Source of the DNA: an uncultured Pseudomonadales bacterium
GTDB taxonomy: Bacteria > Pseudomonadota > Gammaproteobacteria > Pseudomonadales > Azotimanducaceae
Reading direction: 5' to 3'
DNA length: 64,000 nt
Assembly (NCBI GenBank): GCA_958296195.1
Contig: OY282455.1
Location: 2,666,001 to 2,730,000, forward strand
This document shows, in pieces, positions 1-9,741 of the stretch. Positions within the stretch are counted from its first letter, which is position 1, and each line of letters starts with the position of its first letter. The notes below the pieces were generated by a model. That model did not search any database. It was not told the DNA's origin and worked only from the letters and a program-made list of their open reading frames with translations. Made by a program: the position numbers and the translations under genes.

Positions 1-318
1 CAGATCCAACTCCGCGAACAGGCCGTCGATGTCGAATGTTCTGATGGCCGCCGGCGGCCTGTCCTGAAAGGCGGCTAGGATGATGGCGATCAGGCCGCGC
101 ACGATGTGGGCGTCGCTGTCGATGGCCAAATGCATGAGGCCGCCGCGCAGTTCGGTCACCAGCCAGACTTGGCTTTGGCAGCCACGCACCAAGTTGCCCG
201 GCTTCTTGTCGGCCTCGTTAAGATCGGGCAGATCCTTGCCTAGGTCGATGACGAATTTGTACTTGTCCTCCCAAGCATCGAAGAAGGCGAAGGCGTCGCG
301 AATTTCGTCCAGCTCCAT
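1..318 (-). CDS. sufE: SufE sulfur-acceptor protein (partial, C-terminus off window)
   Basis: SufE takes persulfide sulfur from the cysteine desulfurase SufS onto its own cysteine and hands it to the SufBCD scaffold in the cytoplasm. The 106 visible codons read as a SufE fold, with the acceptor cysteine at residue 47 in the context NLVRGCQSQVWL. The chosen ATG (318-316) begins 11 bases after the sufT stop, so this is the last visible gene of the suf operon. The window edge removes the C-terminus; family members are about 140 residues, so roughly 30 are missing. The family call is firm because both the motif and the operon context agree. Confidence 0.9.
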   Translation of the reverse strand, partial: MELDEIRDAFAFFDAWEDKYKFVIDLGKDLPDLNEADKKPGNLVRGCQSQVWLVTELRGGLMHLAIDSDAHIVRGLIAIILAAFQDRPPAAIRTFDIDGLFAELDL

Positions 319-329
319 GAGCGGTGGCT

Positions 330-854
330 TCAATAAAGGCCCAGCTCCAGTTGCGCTTCCTCGCTCATGCGCTCCCGGGACCAAGGCGGGTCGAACACCA
401 ACTCCACCTCCACGGCCCGCACGAAGGGCACTTGCGCCACGCGCACCTTGACTTCCTCCACCAGCACCGGCCCCATGCCGCAGCCCGGCGCAGTGAGCGT
501 CATCTCCACCAGAACGTCGCCGCCTTCGATGCGGCGCTCATAGATCAAGCCAAGATCGACGATGTTGACCGGAATCTCCGGGTCATAGACGCTGCGCAGC
601 GCCGCATCGACCTGAGCGGGGTCGATTTTGCCGTCCGTGGGTGGTGCAAACTCCAACCTTTCCGGCGTCAGCCCCAAGGCGTCCGCATCGGCGCCGTCCA
701 GCCGCGCCATGTTGCCGTTGAAGACGATGGTGTAGCTGTTGCCCAGGTTTTGGGTGAGCGTCACGAAAGCGCCGGCGGGAACCGTCACCGGGTCCCCGGT
801 GGGCACCAACCGGCCTCGCACTGCACGGCTTAAGGGGACGATGCGTCTTTCCAC
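330..854 (-). CDS. sufT: SufT-type Fe-S maturation protein (DUF59/MIP18 domain)
   Basis: 174 residues. An N-terminal segment of about 75 residues, as in SufT, precedes a DUF59/MIP18 domain (roughly 78-165) with the conserved VYDPEIPVNIVDLGLIY stretch and the APGCGMGP cysteine loop. SufT proteins help maturation of Fe-S proteins, probably as cluster carriers or targeting factors; the exact role is not settled in the family. The start is a GTG whose first base is the last base of the sufA stop (TAGTG), implying translational coupling. It sits between sufA and sufE in the suf operon, which supports the assignment. Confidence 0.9.
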   Translation of the reverse strand: MERRIVPLSRAVRGRLVPTGDPVTVPAGAFVTLTQNLGNSYTIVFNGNMARLDGADADALGLTPERLEFAPPTDGKIDPAQVDAALRSVYDPEIPVNIVDLGLIYERRIEGGDVLVEMTLTAPGCGMGPVLVEEVKVRVAQVPFVRAVEVELVFDPPWSRERMSEEAQLELGLY

Positions 855-1225
855 TAGCTGGTTCGCCCATCCCGGCTGCCTAGGGAGAAGCTCTCGCCGC
901 AGCCGCAGTGGGCGGTGGCGTGGGGGTTCTTGAACTTGAGGCTGCTGTTCAGCCCCTCCGTGACCAAGTCCATTTCGGTGCCCCGCACCAGGGGCAGGTC
1001 GTCTCGGCGAACGTAGAGGGCCAGCCGTTCGCCGACTTCAAAGGGGCGGTCCTCCGCGTCCGGCTGATCGATGTAGTCCAGCGTGTACATGTAGCCGTTG
1101 CAGCCGCTTTCCTTGACGCCAAGGCGCAAGTGGGGGCGGCCCGACTGGGCGATTTGACCGCGGATGTGGCGCACCGCGGCGGCGGTGGCGGTAATGCCGG
1201 CCGGGTTGAAGGTTGCAACGCTCAT
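854..1225 (-). CDS. sufA: A-type Fe-S carrier protein (SufA/IscA/ErpA family)
   Basis: 123-residue HesB/IscA-fold protein that would receive clusters from SufBCD and pass them to apo-proteins. The three cluster-binding cysteines of the family are visible: C42 in KESGCNGYMYTL and C107 and C109 in AHCGCGESF. Length is normal for the family. It lies 84 bases downstream of sufS and overlaps the sufT start by one base, so it belongs to the suf operon. SufA, IscA and ErpA cannot be separated by motif alone; the symbol rests on operon position. Confidence 0.9.
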   Translation of the reverse strand: MSVATFNPAGITATAAAVRHIRGQIAQSGRPHLRLGVKESGCNGYMYTLDYIDQPDAEDRPFEVGERLALYVRRDDLPLVRGTEMDLVTEGLNSSLKFKNPHATAHCGCGESFSLGSRDGRTS

Positions 1226-1309
1226 GCCAAGACCTCTCTGTTGGTCGATCCTCCTTGTGGGCGGGACTTGCCGCCCGAACAGCCAACGGGCAGCGCGGGC
1301 GTCGCCGGC

Positions 1310-2521
1310 TCAGACAAACTCAATCGCTTTCTCAACTCCGGCCGCCAGCCGGTCCACGTCGGCGGGGGAATTATACAGGGCGAAGGAGGCGCGAATGGTG
1401 CCGGGGACGCCCAACCGCTCCATCAGCGGCATGGCGCAGTGATGGCCGGTGCGCACCGCAACGCCTTGCTGGTCCAACAGGGTGCCGAAATCGTGGGCGT
1501 GGCCGCCGTCGATCAGAAAGGAGATGATCGAGGCGCGCTCGCCGGGTTCGCCAATGATGCGAACGCCGGGGATCTGCTTGAGCCGGCTCAAGGCAAGGCG
1601 CACCAGCTCGTGCTCACGCTCCCGCAGCGCTTGGCGCGGCAGGCCGCGCAGATAGTCGATGGCGGCGCCGAAGCCGACGGCGCCGGCGATGTTCGGCGTG
1701 CCGGCTTCGAACTTGTAGGGCAACTGATTGTAGGTGGTCCCCTCTATGGCCACATGCTCGATCATTTCGCCGCCGCCTTGGTAGGGGGGCAGTTCCTCGA
1801 GCAGGTTGGCCTTGCCGTAGAGCGCCCCGATGCCGGTGGGGCCGAACATCTTGTGCGCCGAAAAGGCGTAGAAGTCGCAGTCCAGACGGCGCATGTCCAA
1901 GTCGAAGTGCTGCACGGCTTGGGCGCCGTCGATCAGGGTCATCGCGCCTTGGTCATGGGCCGCCTGAATCAGCGTTTCAATCGGGTTGACCGTACCCAGC
2001 GCGTTGCTGACGTGGCTCACGGCGACCAGCTTGGTGCGGGCGCCTAGCTTGGCGTGGAAGTCGTCGAGATCGATCTCCCCGGCCGGCGTTACCGCGCCGG
2101 CGACCAGCCGTGCTCCGCTGCGTTGGCAAAGCAATTGCCAAGGGACGATGTTGGAGTGGTGCTCCATTTCGGTGACGAGAATCTCATCGCCGGGCTTGAA
2201 GCGTTCGGTGAGGCTTGCGGCCACTAGGTTGATGCCCTCGGTGGTGCCTCTGGTGAAGATGATCTCCCGGCTTTCGGCGGCGCCGATCAAATCCTGGATC
2301 TTGGCGCGGGCGTTCTCCATTGCCGCCGTCGCTTCGTCCGCCAAGGCGTGGGCGGCACGGTGGACATTGGCGTTGTAGTGCTCATAGTAGTGGCGGATGG
2401 CGTCGATGACCGAACGCGGCTTCTGCGTGGTGGCGGCGTTGTCCAAATAGGTCAGCGGCGCTCCGTTGACCGAGCGGGCTAGGATCGGGAAATCGCTGCT
2501 GATGTCGTGCAAATCAGCCAT
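1310..2521 (-). CDS. sufS: Cysteine desulfurase SufS
   Basis: 403-residue PLP-dependent group II cysteine desulfurase that converts cysteine to alanine and supplies sulfur for cluster assembly. The PLP lysine is K224 in FSAHKMFGPTG, and the persulfide-forming cysteine is C362 in RTGHHCAMPL, the motif of the SufS rather than the IscS type. The length matches SufS (about 406). Group II enzymes need SufE, which is present downstream. The gap to sufD is 17 bases. Confidence 0.95.
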   Translation of the reverse strand: MADLHDISSDFPILARSVNGAPLTYLDNAATTQKPRSVIDAIRHYYEHYNANVHRAAHALADEATAAMENARAKIQDLIGAAESREIIFTRGTTEGINLVAASLTERFKPGDEILVTEMEHHSNIVPWQLLCQRSGARLVAGAVTPAGEIDLDDFHAKLGARTKLVAVSHVSNALGTVNPIETLIQAAHDQGAMTLIDGAQAVQHFDLDMRRLDCDFYAFSAHKMFGPTGIGALYGKANLLEELPPYQGGGEMIEHVAIEGTTYNQLPYKFEAGTPNIAGAVGFGAAIDYLRGLPRQALREREHELVRLALSRLKQIPGVRIIGEPGERASIISFLIDGGHAHDFGTLLDQQGVAVRTGHHCAMPLMERLGVPGTIRASFALYNSPADVDRLAAGVEKAIEFV

Positions 2522-2538
2522 TGGCCCGGTCCCCGACC

Positions 2539-3816
2539 TCAGCCGCTGGTTGCGGCGGACAACTGCTGAAGGAAGGAATTCGCCGCCTGTTCGGCGAAGG
2601 GGCCGCTTAAGCCGTCGCGCAAAAAGCCGATGCTCAGCAGCCGTTGCGCCGCCGCTGTCGGCAAGCCGCGGCTTTGCAGGTAGAACAGGGCGTCGTCGTC
2701 CAGGCGCCCGACAGTGGCGCCGTGGGCGCAGCGCACGTCGTCGTTGTAGATCTCCAGCTCCGGCTTGGTGTTGATGTCGGCGTTGGCGCTTAAGGCGAGG
2801 TTGCGGTTGGACAGGTCGGCGTCCGCCCCGGAGGCATGGGGATGGATGTGGATGCGCCCGTTGAAGGTGCAGCGGGCCTTGCCGGACGCCAAGTTGTGCT
2901 GCTTGACGCGGCTGACCGTGCGGTGGCCGATGTGCTCAATGACGTACTGCAGGTCCAGTTGCGCCCCGGCGCTGGCCAAGGCGGCGCCGGTGCTGCCGAA
3001 CCGAGCGCCGGCGCCGTGCAGGGCAACGCTTACGTCCAGGCGTTGGAAAGCCGCCGCTAGGCTCTGGTGGTTGAAGGTCAAGGAGGCGTCTTCGTCAAGT
3101 TCGGCGGCCAACAGGGACCAGCCTTCCCTGGCAGGCGCCAAGTCGGCGCGGGACCAGCGGACCTCAGCGGTTTGGGCTAAGAACAGCAGCACCACCCGTG
3201 TCGCCAGGGTGCCCTGATTGTCGTGCGTAGCTGAAGTGCCCTCTGACTCTGCTTCCGGCGCTCGTGCCGCCAAGACTTGCGGGCTGTTTACCGGTGCTTT
3301 GTTGCTGCGCCTCCCGCGCGTGGCTCGATCGACGACTTCTCCTAAGCGTTGTGGGCCGGAAACGTCGGCAATGGTGGAGGCGCCGGCGTCCGTTTCCTCG
3401 ATCTCCACCCGACAACCAGCGCCCACCCGCAGCAGCAAGGGTGCGGCCACGCCGGGCGTTGCGGCCGGCAGGCGCAAGGGACGGTCCGGCGTTTCGGCCA
3501 CCTCCGCCAGCCAGCCGTCTCCGGCTAGGGCGGCGACGATGCCGGCCAAGGGGTAGCGGTGCAGATTGATCCGGCACTCCGGCGGCGAGGGCAGGGCGGT
3601 GAAGCGCCGCACCCGCACCTGCTCCGGCGCATCCACAAGGGGCGAGCCGCGGGCCATCGGCGCATCCAGCAAGGCTTGGGTGACCTTGCCCAAGGGGGAG
3701 TACTTCCAGGTTTCCCGCGCCAGCTTGCCGGTCAGCGCCCGGCGGCAGCGGGCCAGGCCGGCATCGCCAAGCCATGCCGGCGCCTGCAGTGCCTCTAGCC
3801 CGATTTCGCCAGCCAT
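2539..3816 (-). CDS. sufD: Fe-S assembly scaffold component SufD
   Basis: 425 residues, the usual size for SufD, the non-ATPase partner that forms SufBC2D with SufB and SufC. The C-terminal beta-helix part carries the conserved stretch CAHGATVGRLDDDALFYL followed by QSRG and a helical tail. The N-terminal third and a low-complexity segment in the middle are poorly conserved, as usual for SufD. It overlaps the sufC end by 22 bases, showing tight coupling. Confidence 0.93.
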   Translation of the reverse strand: MAGEIGLEALQAPAWLGDAGLARCRRALTGKLARETWKYSPLGKVTQALLDAPMARGSPLVDAPEQVRVRRFTALPSPPECRINLHRYPLAGIVAALAGDGWLAEVAETPDRPLRLPAATPGVAAPLLLRVGAGCRVEIEETDAGASTIADVSGPQRLGEVVDRATRGRRSNKAPVNSPQVLAARAPEAESEGTSATHDNQGTLATRVVLLFLAQTAEVRWSRADLAPAREGWSLLAAELDEDASLTFNHQSLAAAFQRLDVSVALHGAGARFGSTGAALASAGAQLDLQYVIEHIGHRTVSRVKQHNLASGKARCTFNGRIHIHPHASGADADLSNRNLALSANADINTKPELEIYNDDVRCAHGATVGRLDDDALFYLQSRGLPTAAAQRLLSIGFLRDGLSGPFAEQAANSFLQQLSAATSG

Positions 3817-4543
3817 GCGTAGCCTCGTTCTTCGAGCGTTTCGGCCAGCTTCCTGTCGCCGCTTTCCACGATCCGGCCCTCCGCCAGCACATGCACGAAA
3901 TCCGGCACGATGTGGTTCAGCAGCCTTTGGTAATGGGTAATCAAAAGTACGCCGTTGTCGGCGCTGCGGAAGCGGTTGACGCCGGCGGCGACGGTTTGCA
4001 CGGCGTCTATGTCCAGGCCGGAGTCCGTTTCGTCCAACACCGCCAAGGTGGGCGCCAGCAGGAGCATTTGCAGGATTTCGTTGCGCTTCTTTTCACCGCC
4101 GCTGAAGCCTTCGTTAACGCCGCGCTTGAGGAACTCCGGGTTCAGGGACAGGCTGTCCGCCAAGGTGCGCACCCGCCGCATGAACGCCACGGGGGATTCC
4201 GCCGCTTGGCCGTTGGCCTTGAAATGGCTGTCCTGAGCGGCCTTCAGAAACTCCATGTTGCTGACGCCGGGAATCTCCACCGGGTATTGGAAGGCTAGGA
4301 ACAAGCCGGCTTGCGCCCTTGCTTCGGGCTCCTCTTGGCCCAACGGATGCCCCTTGAAGGCGATTGCTCCGCCGGTCACCTCGTAGCCCGGTCGCCCGGC
4401 CAGCACGTTGGCGAGGGTGCTCTTGCCGGAGCCGTTGGGACCCATGATGGCATGCACCTCCCCGGCCTCCATGCGCAGCGAAAGGCCCTTGAGGATGGCT
4501 TCGCCGCCGACGCTGACATGAAGGTCATCGACCTGCAGCAGGC

Positions 4544-4547
<4 letters not shown>
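3795..4547 (-). CDS. sufC: Fe-S assembly ATPase SufC
   Basis: 250-residue ABC-type ATPase of the SufBCD complex; ATP hydrolysis drives the scaffold conformational change. Walker A is GPNGSGKST (residues 36-44), the signature is [10 protein letters not shown] and Walker B is [12 protein letters not shown], the SufC-specific form. There is no membrane partner, consistent with a soluble ABC protein. Its ATG overlaps the sufB stop by four bases and its end overlaps sufD. Confidence 0.96.
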
Positions 4548-6001
<1,454 letters not shown>

Positions 6002-6220
6002 GGCGGATTCAAGCCCAAGCTCTGCTGCAAAGACGCCGCCCATTGTAACTTTGGTGGGCGGCAATGCCCAAGCGATGCCGCCGGCCAATGCAAGCCGGTG
6101 AACCGAAGCCTTGTTCGGGTATAGTTCACCGCCTGCATGAGCCGGCACACGCGGCGCAGGTTGGCGGGGTTCGGGCCTGTTGCGGCCGACTGCCTTGGAT
6201 TGCCTTACTGGAGGATGCGC

Positions 6221-6559
6221 ATGTCTGTTCCGGTGCCACATCTGGTCACCACCCATTCGGTTCCCGGCCGCGAGGTTCGGGAGGCCCTTGGCATCGTCAG
6301 CGCGGAATGCGTGCTCGGCATCAATGTTTTTCGGGACATGCTCGGCGGCCTGCGGGACTTCTTCGGCGGGCGCAGCGGCACCCATCAGAAGGCGTTGTGG
6401 GAGGCTCGGGAGACCTGCCTTAAGGAACTTGCCGAGGAAGCCTCCGGCCGGGGCGCGGACGCCGTGGTCGGCGTGGACTTGGACTACAGCGAGATAAGCG
6501 GCGGCGGCAAGGGCATGGTGCTGCTGGTGGCCAGCGGAACGGCGGTTCGGCTGCGGTAG
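6221..6559 (+). CDS. YbjQ/UPF0145 family protein
   Basis: 112-residue protein of the YbjQ (UPF0145, DUF74) family, small proteins that form pentameric rings and have no firmly known role; some are called heavy-metal-binding. Family features are the N-terminal [20 protein letters not shown], a variable loop, and the C-terminal [17 protein letters not shown]. The ATG at 6221 is preferred because GGAGG ends six bases upstream; another in-frame ATG lies at 6215. It is divergent from sufB and convergent with the selenoprotein candidate. Confidence 0.85.
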   Translation: MSVPVPHLVTTHSVPGREVREALGIVSAECVLGINVFRDMLGGLRDFFGGRSGTHQKALWEARETCLKELAEEASGRGADAVVGVDLDYSEISGGGKGMVLLVASGTAVRLR

Positions 6560-6580
6560 CGTCTGCAAGCGGCCGGGCTT

Positions 6581-7576
6581 CTACGGGTTGGTGGCGCCTG
6601 TCTTGGTCGATTGGGGATTCGTTGCAAACTGGCTGGCGACCGGCTGTTCCGGTAACACGCAGCCTGGGCAATCGCCCTTTGCTAGGTGGATGGCCGCTGC
6701 CGCTTCGTCCTCCGGGGTTTGGTGTTGCGGGGTTGGCGAACGTCCAATCCGGTCATCGGCTGGCGCTTCGCCCGCCTTGGGTGCTGGACGCATGGCCCGC
6801 TCCCTCCAACCGTCGCCGTCCGGCCAACGGTGGGGCAGGAGGCGGATTTCCCCTGGCCTGTCGATGGACTCAAGGGCGTTCAGGGCGTCCAGCATGATTC
6901 GGCGCTGCAAAGGCTTGTCATTGGGTGGCCCGGCGGTGCGGCCAAGGGGGAAGTCCAGAAACACCGCCCGGGGCGGCTTGACGGCTTGGGTGATCGACCA
7001 GGCGCAGGAAAGGGAGACGGTGGCGATGCCGCGTTGCTCCAGTTCCCTTGCGATCAATCCCACGGATTGATGGCAGACGGGTCAGACCGGCACCAGCAGG
7101 GCAACATCCACCTCGTCTTTTTGCAGGTGCTCGGCGATGGCCGGCGCCAGCCGCTCCCGCACCAAGCGGGTGGAGTAGATGCCGCCCATGAAGGCGTAGG
7201 CGTTCGGCCCCAACGCGCCGATGCGCCCCTCGGCGGCCAAGTTGCGCAGGGTCTCCAAGGGGAAGACAGCGTTCGGGTCCCGCCTGGCGTCTGTTAGGTC
7301 GTATGCGAAGTGGGTGGCCCGCAGTTCGCTGTTCGGCGTGTCCGAAGGGATGACGCGGAAACTGAAGTCGTCCCGGTAGTGGAAGGCCACTTGACCAACC
7401 TTGTAGATGCCGCCCGAGGCCACCAGCCCCAAACGGGATTGGCTCACGGGTTTCCGCAGCGGGGTGAAAGACGGCGGCTCGTCGTTACGAACCCAACGGT
7501 AGGGGGGGTAGCCCAAGTTGGCGTACTGCTCCCGAGTGCGGGCGATGTAATCCACCGGATTGTTCGGTTGGGACAT
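6581..7576 (-). CDS. GrdB/PrdB-like selenoprotein with in-frame TGA (Sec) codon
   Basis: Reading through one TGA (7084-7082) gives a 331-residue protein of the glycine/sarcosine/betaine/D-proline reductase subunit B-like family. The part before the TGA (164 codons) has the family blocks LGYPPYRWVRNDEPPSFTPL, GGIYKVGQVAFHYRDD and IPSDTPNSELRATHFAYD. The TGA falls in VALLVPV-U-PVCHQSVGLI, a redox UxxC motif; related proteins carry Cys or Sec at this site. The frame continues without a break to FPLGRTAGPPND and a C-terminal tail with a second redox-like motif, CPGC (6670-6659). A perfect hairpin 18 bases after the TGA fits a bacterial SECIS. No Shine-Dalgarno is obvious. The physiological substrate is unknown; no grd or prd partner genes are nearby. 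Confidence 0.8.
7053..7071 (-). promoter_or_regulatory. Putative bacterial SECIS hairpin
   Basis: On the minus strand AUCAAUCC-GUG-GGAUUGAU forms a perfect 8-bp stem with a 3-base loop that starts with G. There are 18 bases between the UGA and the loop. Bacterial SECIS elements are stem-loops just 3' of the Sec UGA with a guanine near the start of a small apical loop, so position and shape fit. This is seen by eye; no folding program was run. Confidence 0.65.
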
Positions 7577-7878
7577 GGCGTCAGGCCGGGTGGCGACTCA
7601 AGAGGCGTTTTGCACCATCGCCAGACAAAGATCAAGCGCAGGGGTCGCGCTCCTTTCTATAGGCGCACTCCGAATTGCAAAGCGAACTGCCGGCCCAACA
7701 AGGTGGTGACGACTTGGTCTTGGCTGTTGGCGACGTTCATTGGGTCCGGATTGCAGGTGCCCGCAGTGGGCAGCGGCGCACCGGGCGGCGGACCGGCATC
7801 GGGCGCACTGCATGAAGGCCGAGGTGAAGGTCCGCCGGCACGCCGACTTTAAGGGCCGGCCGAGGCATGTCTGGTGGG
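7577..7878. other. Intergenic stretch of 302 bases with no intact gene
   Basis: It lies between the start of the selenoprotein candidate and the end of the ABM-domain gene, both on the minus strand. No complete gene, RNA or clear terminator was recognised. The only protein-like signal is a short minus-strand fragment at 7657-7795, listed separately. Confidence 0.5.
7657..7795 (-). pseudogene. Possible remnant of an outer-membrane receptor C-terminus
   Basis: One minus-strand frame ends LLGRQFALQFGVRL followed by TAG (7659-7657). Alternating aromatic and hydrophobic residues at the extreme C-terminus resemble the last strand of an outer-membrane beta-barrel, and the preceding residues include CNPDPMNVANSQD. 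No start or barrel body is present upstream. It could equally be chance. Confidence 0.25.
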
Positions 7879-8232
7879 CTAGTCCTTGGCGGTGAAGAAG
7901 TCCGCCCGGGGGGTCATGGTCTCGTCATAGACCGGCTCCATGAGATCCACCCGGTACTTGTAAATCTCGGAGCCGGTGATGCCGAAGGCGCCGATGTTGT
8001 CCCGCATCCTCAAGTACCACTCGCACTCGAAGTGGGCTTTTAGGGCCGCTTCGCTCTCCCAGCGCTCGAATACCCGGATGCGGCCGGGAATGCGCGGGTC
8101 CGGGCACCAGTCGTAGTCCAGGCAGCCCTCCTCGGTGAGGGCGCCGTCGATCAGGGGCCGCCCCGCCTCCAAGGCCGGGGCCACGTTTTCGGGCGGCATG
8201 TCGATGGTGCCGGAGATGATGATTCTGGTCAT
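7879..8232 (-). CDS. Antibiotic-biosynthesis-monooxygenase (ABM) domain protein
   Basis: 117-residue small ferredoxin-like-fold protein of the ABM/YgiN type: N-terminal RIIISGTIDMPPENV, central CLDYDWCPDPRIPGRIRVFE and ERWESEAALKAHFE, the typical order of the family. Such proteins are dimeric heme- or quinone-modifying monooxygenases, or have no assigned substrate. The ATG at 8232 is chosen because AAGGAGG lies about nine bases upstream; the longer open frame to 8307 lacks this. It is divergent from the acyl-CoA dehydrogenase. Confidence 0.8.
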   Translation of the reverse strand: MTRIIISGTIDMPPENVAPALEAGRPLIDGALTEEGCLDYDWCPDPRIPGRIRVFERWESEAALKAHFECEWYLRMRDNIGAFGITGSEIYKYRVDLMEPVYDETMTPRADFFTAKD

Positions 8233-8255
8233 GTGCGGAAAGCCTCCTTCCGATG

Positions 8256-8309
8256 GATTGCAAAGTTGGCGCTGAATCGGCAAATATGGTGCAAGTTCCG
8301 TTTGCAATC
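8256..8309. promoter_or_regulatory. Inverted repeat in divergent promoter region (possible operator)
   Basis: GATTGCAAA at 8256-8264 and its perfect inverse TTTGCAATC at 8301-8309, separated by 36 bases, sit between the divergent ABM gene and acyl-CoA dehydrogenase. The arrangement suits a regulator binding two half-sites across a shared promoter. No regulator gene is adjacent, so the partner is unknown. Confidence 0.4.
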
Positions 8310-8329
8310 AATGGGGGGGCGCAAAACGC

Positions 8330-9532
8330 ATGGATTTCACCTTCAGCGCCGAGGACGAGGCATTTCGCGCCGAGGTGCAGGCATTTCTGCAGGCCAAGCT
8401 GACCGACGGGATGCGCCAAGCGGCGGCGCGCGTCACCACCGTCTTCGCCGACAAGGATCTCGCCATGCTGTGGCAGGCCATTTTGGTGGAGCAGGGCTGG
8501 GCGGTGCCGTCTTGGCCGGTGGAGCATGGCGGCACCGGCTGGGGAGCAACGAAGAAGTACATCTTCGGCGAGGAACTCGCCCGCGCCGGGGCGCCTGGCC
8601 TGATTCCGCTGGGGCTGCGCATGTTGGCGCCGGTGCTGTTCAAGTACGGCACCAAGCGGCAGAAAGCCCACTACCTGCCGAAGATGCTGTCCGGGGAGCA
8701 CTACTGGTGCCAAGGCTATTCGGAGCCGGGAGCGGGGTCCGACCTCTCCAGCCTGAAGACTGCGGCGGTGCAGGACGGCGACGACTACATCGTCAACGGG
8801 TCGAAAATCTGGACCACCCACGCCCAATTTGCCGACCACATCTTCTGCTTGGTGCGCACGGACAGTTCCGGGCGGCCCCAGCAGGGCATCACCTTTCTGC
8901 TGATTCCCATGGCCACGCCGGGAGTGCGGGTGGCGCCGATCATCACGCTCGCCGCCGACCACGAGGTGAACCAGGTGTTTTTTGACGATGTGCGGGTGCC
9001 CCAGGCCAACCGAGTCGGGCCGGAGCACGACGGCTGGAACGTCGCCAAGTACCTGCTGGAGTTCGAGCGGGGCGGCGGCGGGGCGGCGGCGCGGCTGCGG
9101 GTGTCCATCGACCATCTCCGGGCCATCGCTCAGACCGAGACGGACGGCGCCGCACCCTTGTGGGCGTCCTCGGGCTTTCGCGCTCGGGTCAGCGCCTTGG
9201 ACATCCGCATCGAAGCGCTGCAGTTCGCGGAACTGGTCACCTTGGCCCGCCTGTCCCGAGGGGAGTCGCCGGGGCCGGGCTCCTCGCTGGCGAAGAACAA
9301 CACGGTGGAGATCGACCAAGCCATCAACGAACTGAAGCTGGAGGCGGTGAGCCACTACGCCATGCCGCACGCCAACCTGATCTCCATGAACGGCCACAAC
9401 GAACCCTGGGTGGGGCCGCACCATGCGGAGACGGTGACGCCGCGCTACCTCAATTCCCGCGCCGCCTCCATCTTCGGCGGCGCCAGGGAGGTGCAGAAGA
9501 ACATCATCGCCAAGGTGGTGCTGGGGCTGTAG
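8330..9532 (+). CDS. Acyl-CoA dehydrogenase family protein
   Basis: 400-residue FAD enzyme that would introduce a double bond in an acyl-CoA thioester. Three regions are recognisable: the N-terminal helical domain (FTFSAEDEAFRAEVQAFL), the middle beta domain with GYSEPGAGSDLSSLKTAAV and NGSKIWTTHAQFADHIFCLV, and a C-terminal helical domain ending AREVQKNIIAKVVLGL. It resembles the long-chain or cholesterol-side-chain (FadE-like) clade more than short-chain enzymes, but this is not certain. It is not clearly in an operon; the LLM gene starts 210 bases downstream. Confidence 0.9.
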   Translation: MDFTFSAEDEAFRAEVQAFLQAKLTDGMRQAAARVTTVFADKDLAMLWQAILVEQGWAVPSWPVEHGGTGWGATKKYIFGEELARAGAPGLIPLGLRMLAPVLFKYGTKRQKAHYLPKMLSGEHYWCQGYSEPGAGSDLSSLKTAAVQDGDDYIVNGSKIWTTHAQFADHIFCLVRTDSSGRPQQGITFLLIPMATPGVRVAPIITLAADHEVNQVFFDDVRVPQANRVGPEHDGWNVAKYLLEFERGGGGAAARLRVSIDHLRAIAQTETDGAAPLWASSGFRARVSALDIRIEALQFAELVTLARLSRGESPGPGSSLAKNNTVEIDQAINELKLEAVSHYAMPHANLISMNGHNEPWVGPHHAETVTPRYLNSRAASIFGGAREVQKNIIAKVVLGL

Positions 9533-9741
9533 GAGACTGTTGACGCCGCTCAGGCCAGTCGCGCCCCGTTGCGCTGCCGAGCAGTTGTCGGCGCCGGGTT
9601 GCGGACGTTCGTTTGGCCTTGTCCGCAGTTGAACTGGCGTTGGGCAGTTCCCATTCTGGTGCAATATGCCGGCTAGGGCGGCAATGTCCGTGTGGCCTTG
9701 GCAGGCCCTTGAGGCCAAGTTTTAGGTAGGGAAGGAGGAAT

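Noticed and set aside
6002-6568. N-terminal extension of SufB to 6568
   Set aside because: The family N-terminus begins at 6001; the extra sequence lies opposite the YbjQ gene and has no similarity.
6581-7063. A separate protein starting at GTG 7063, after the TGA
   Set aside because: It would begin inside the SECIS-like hairpin loop and lack the family N-terminus; read-through of the TGA explains both halves better.
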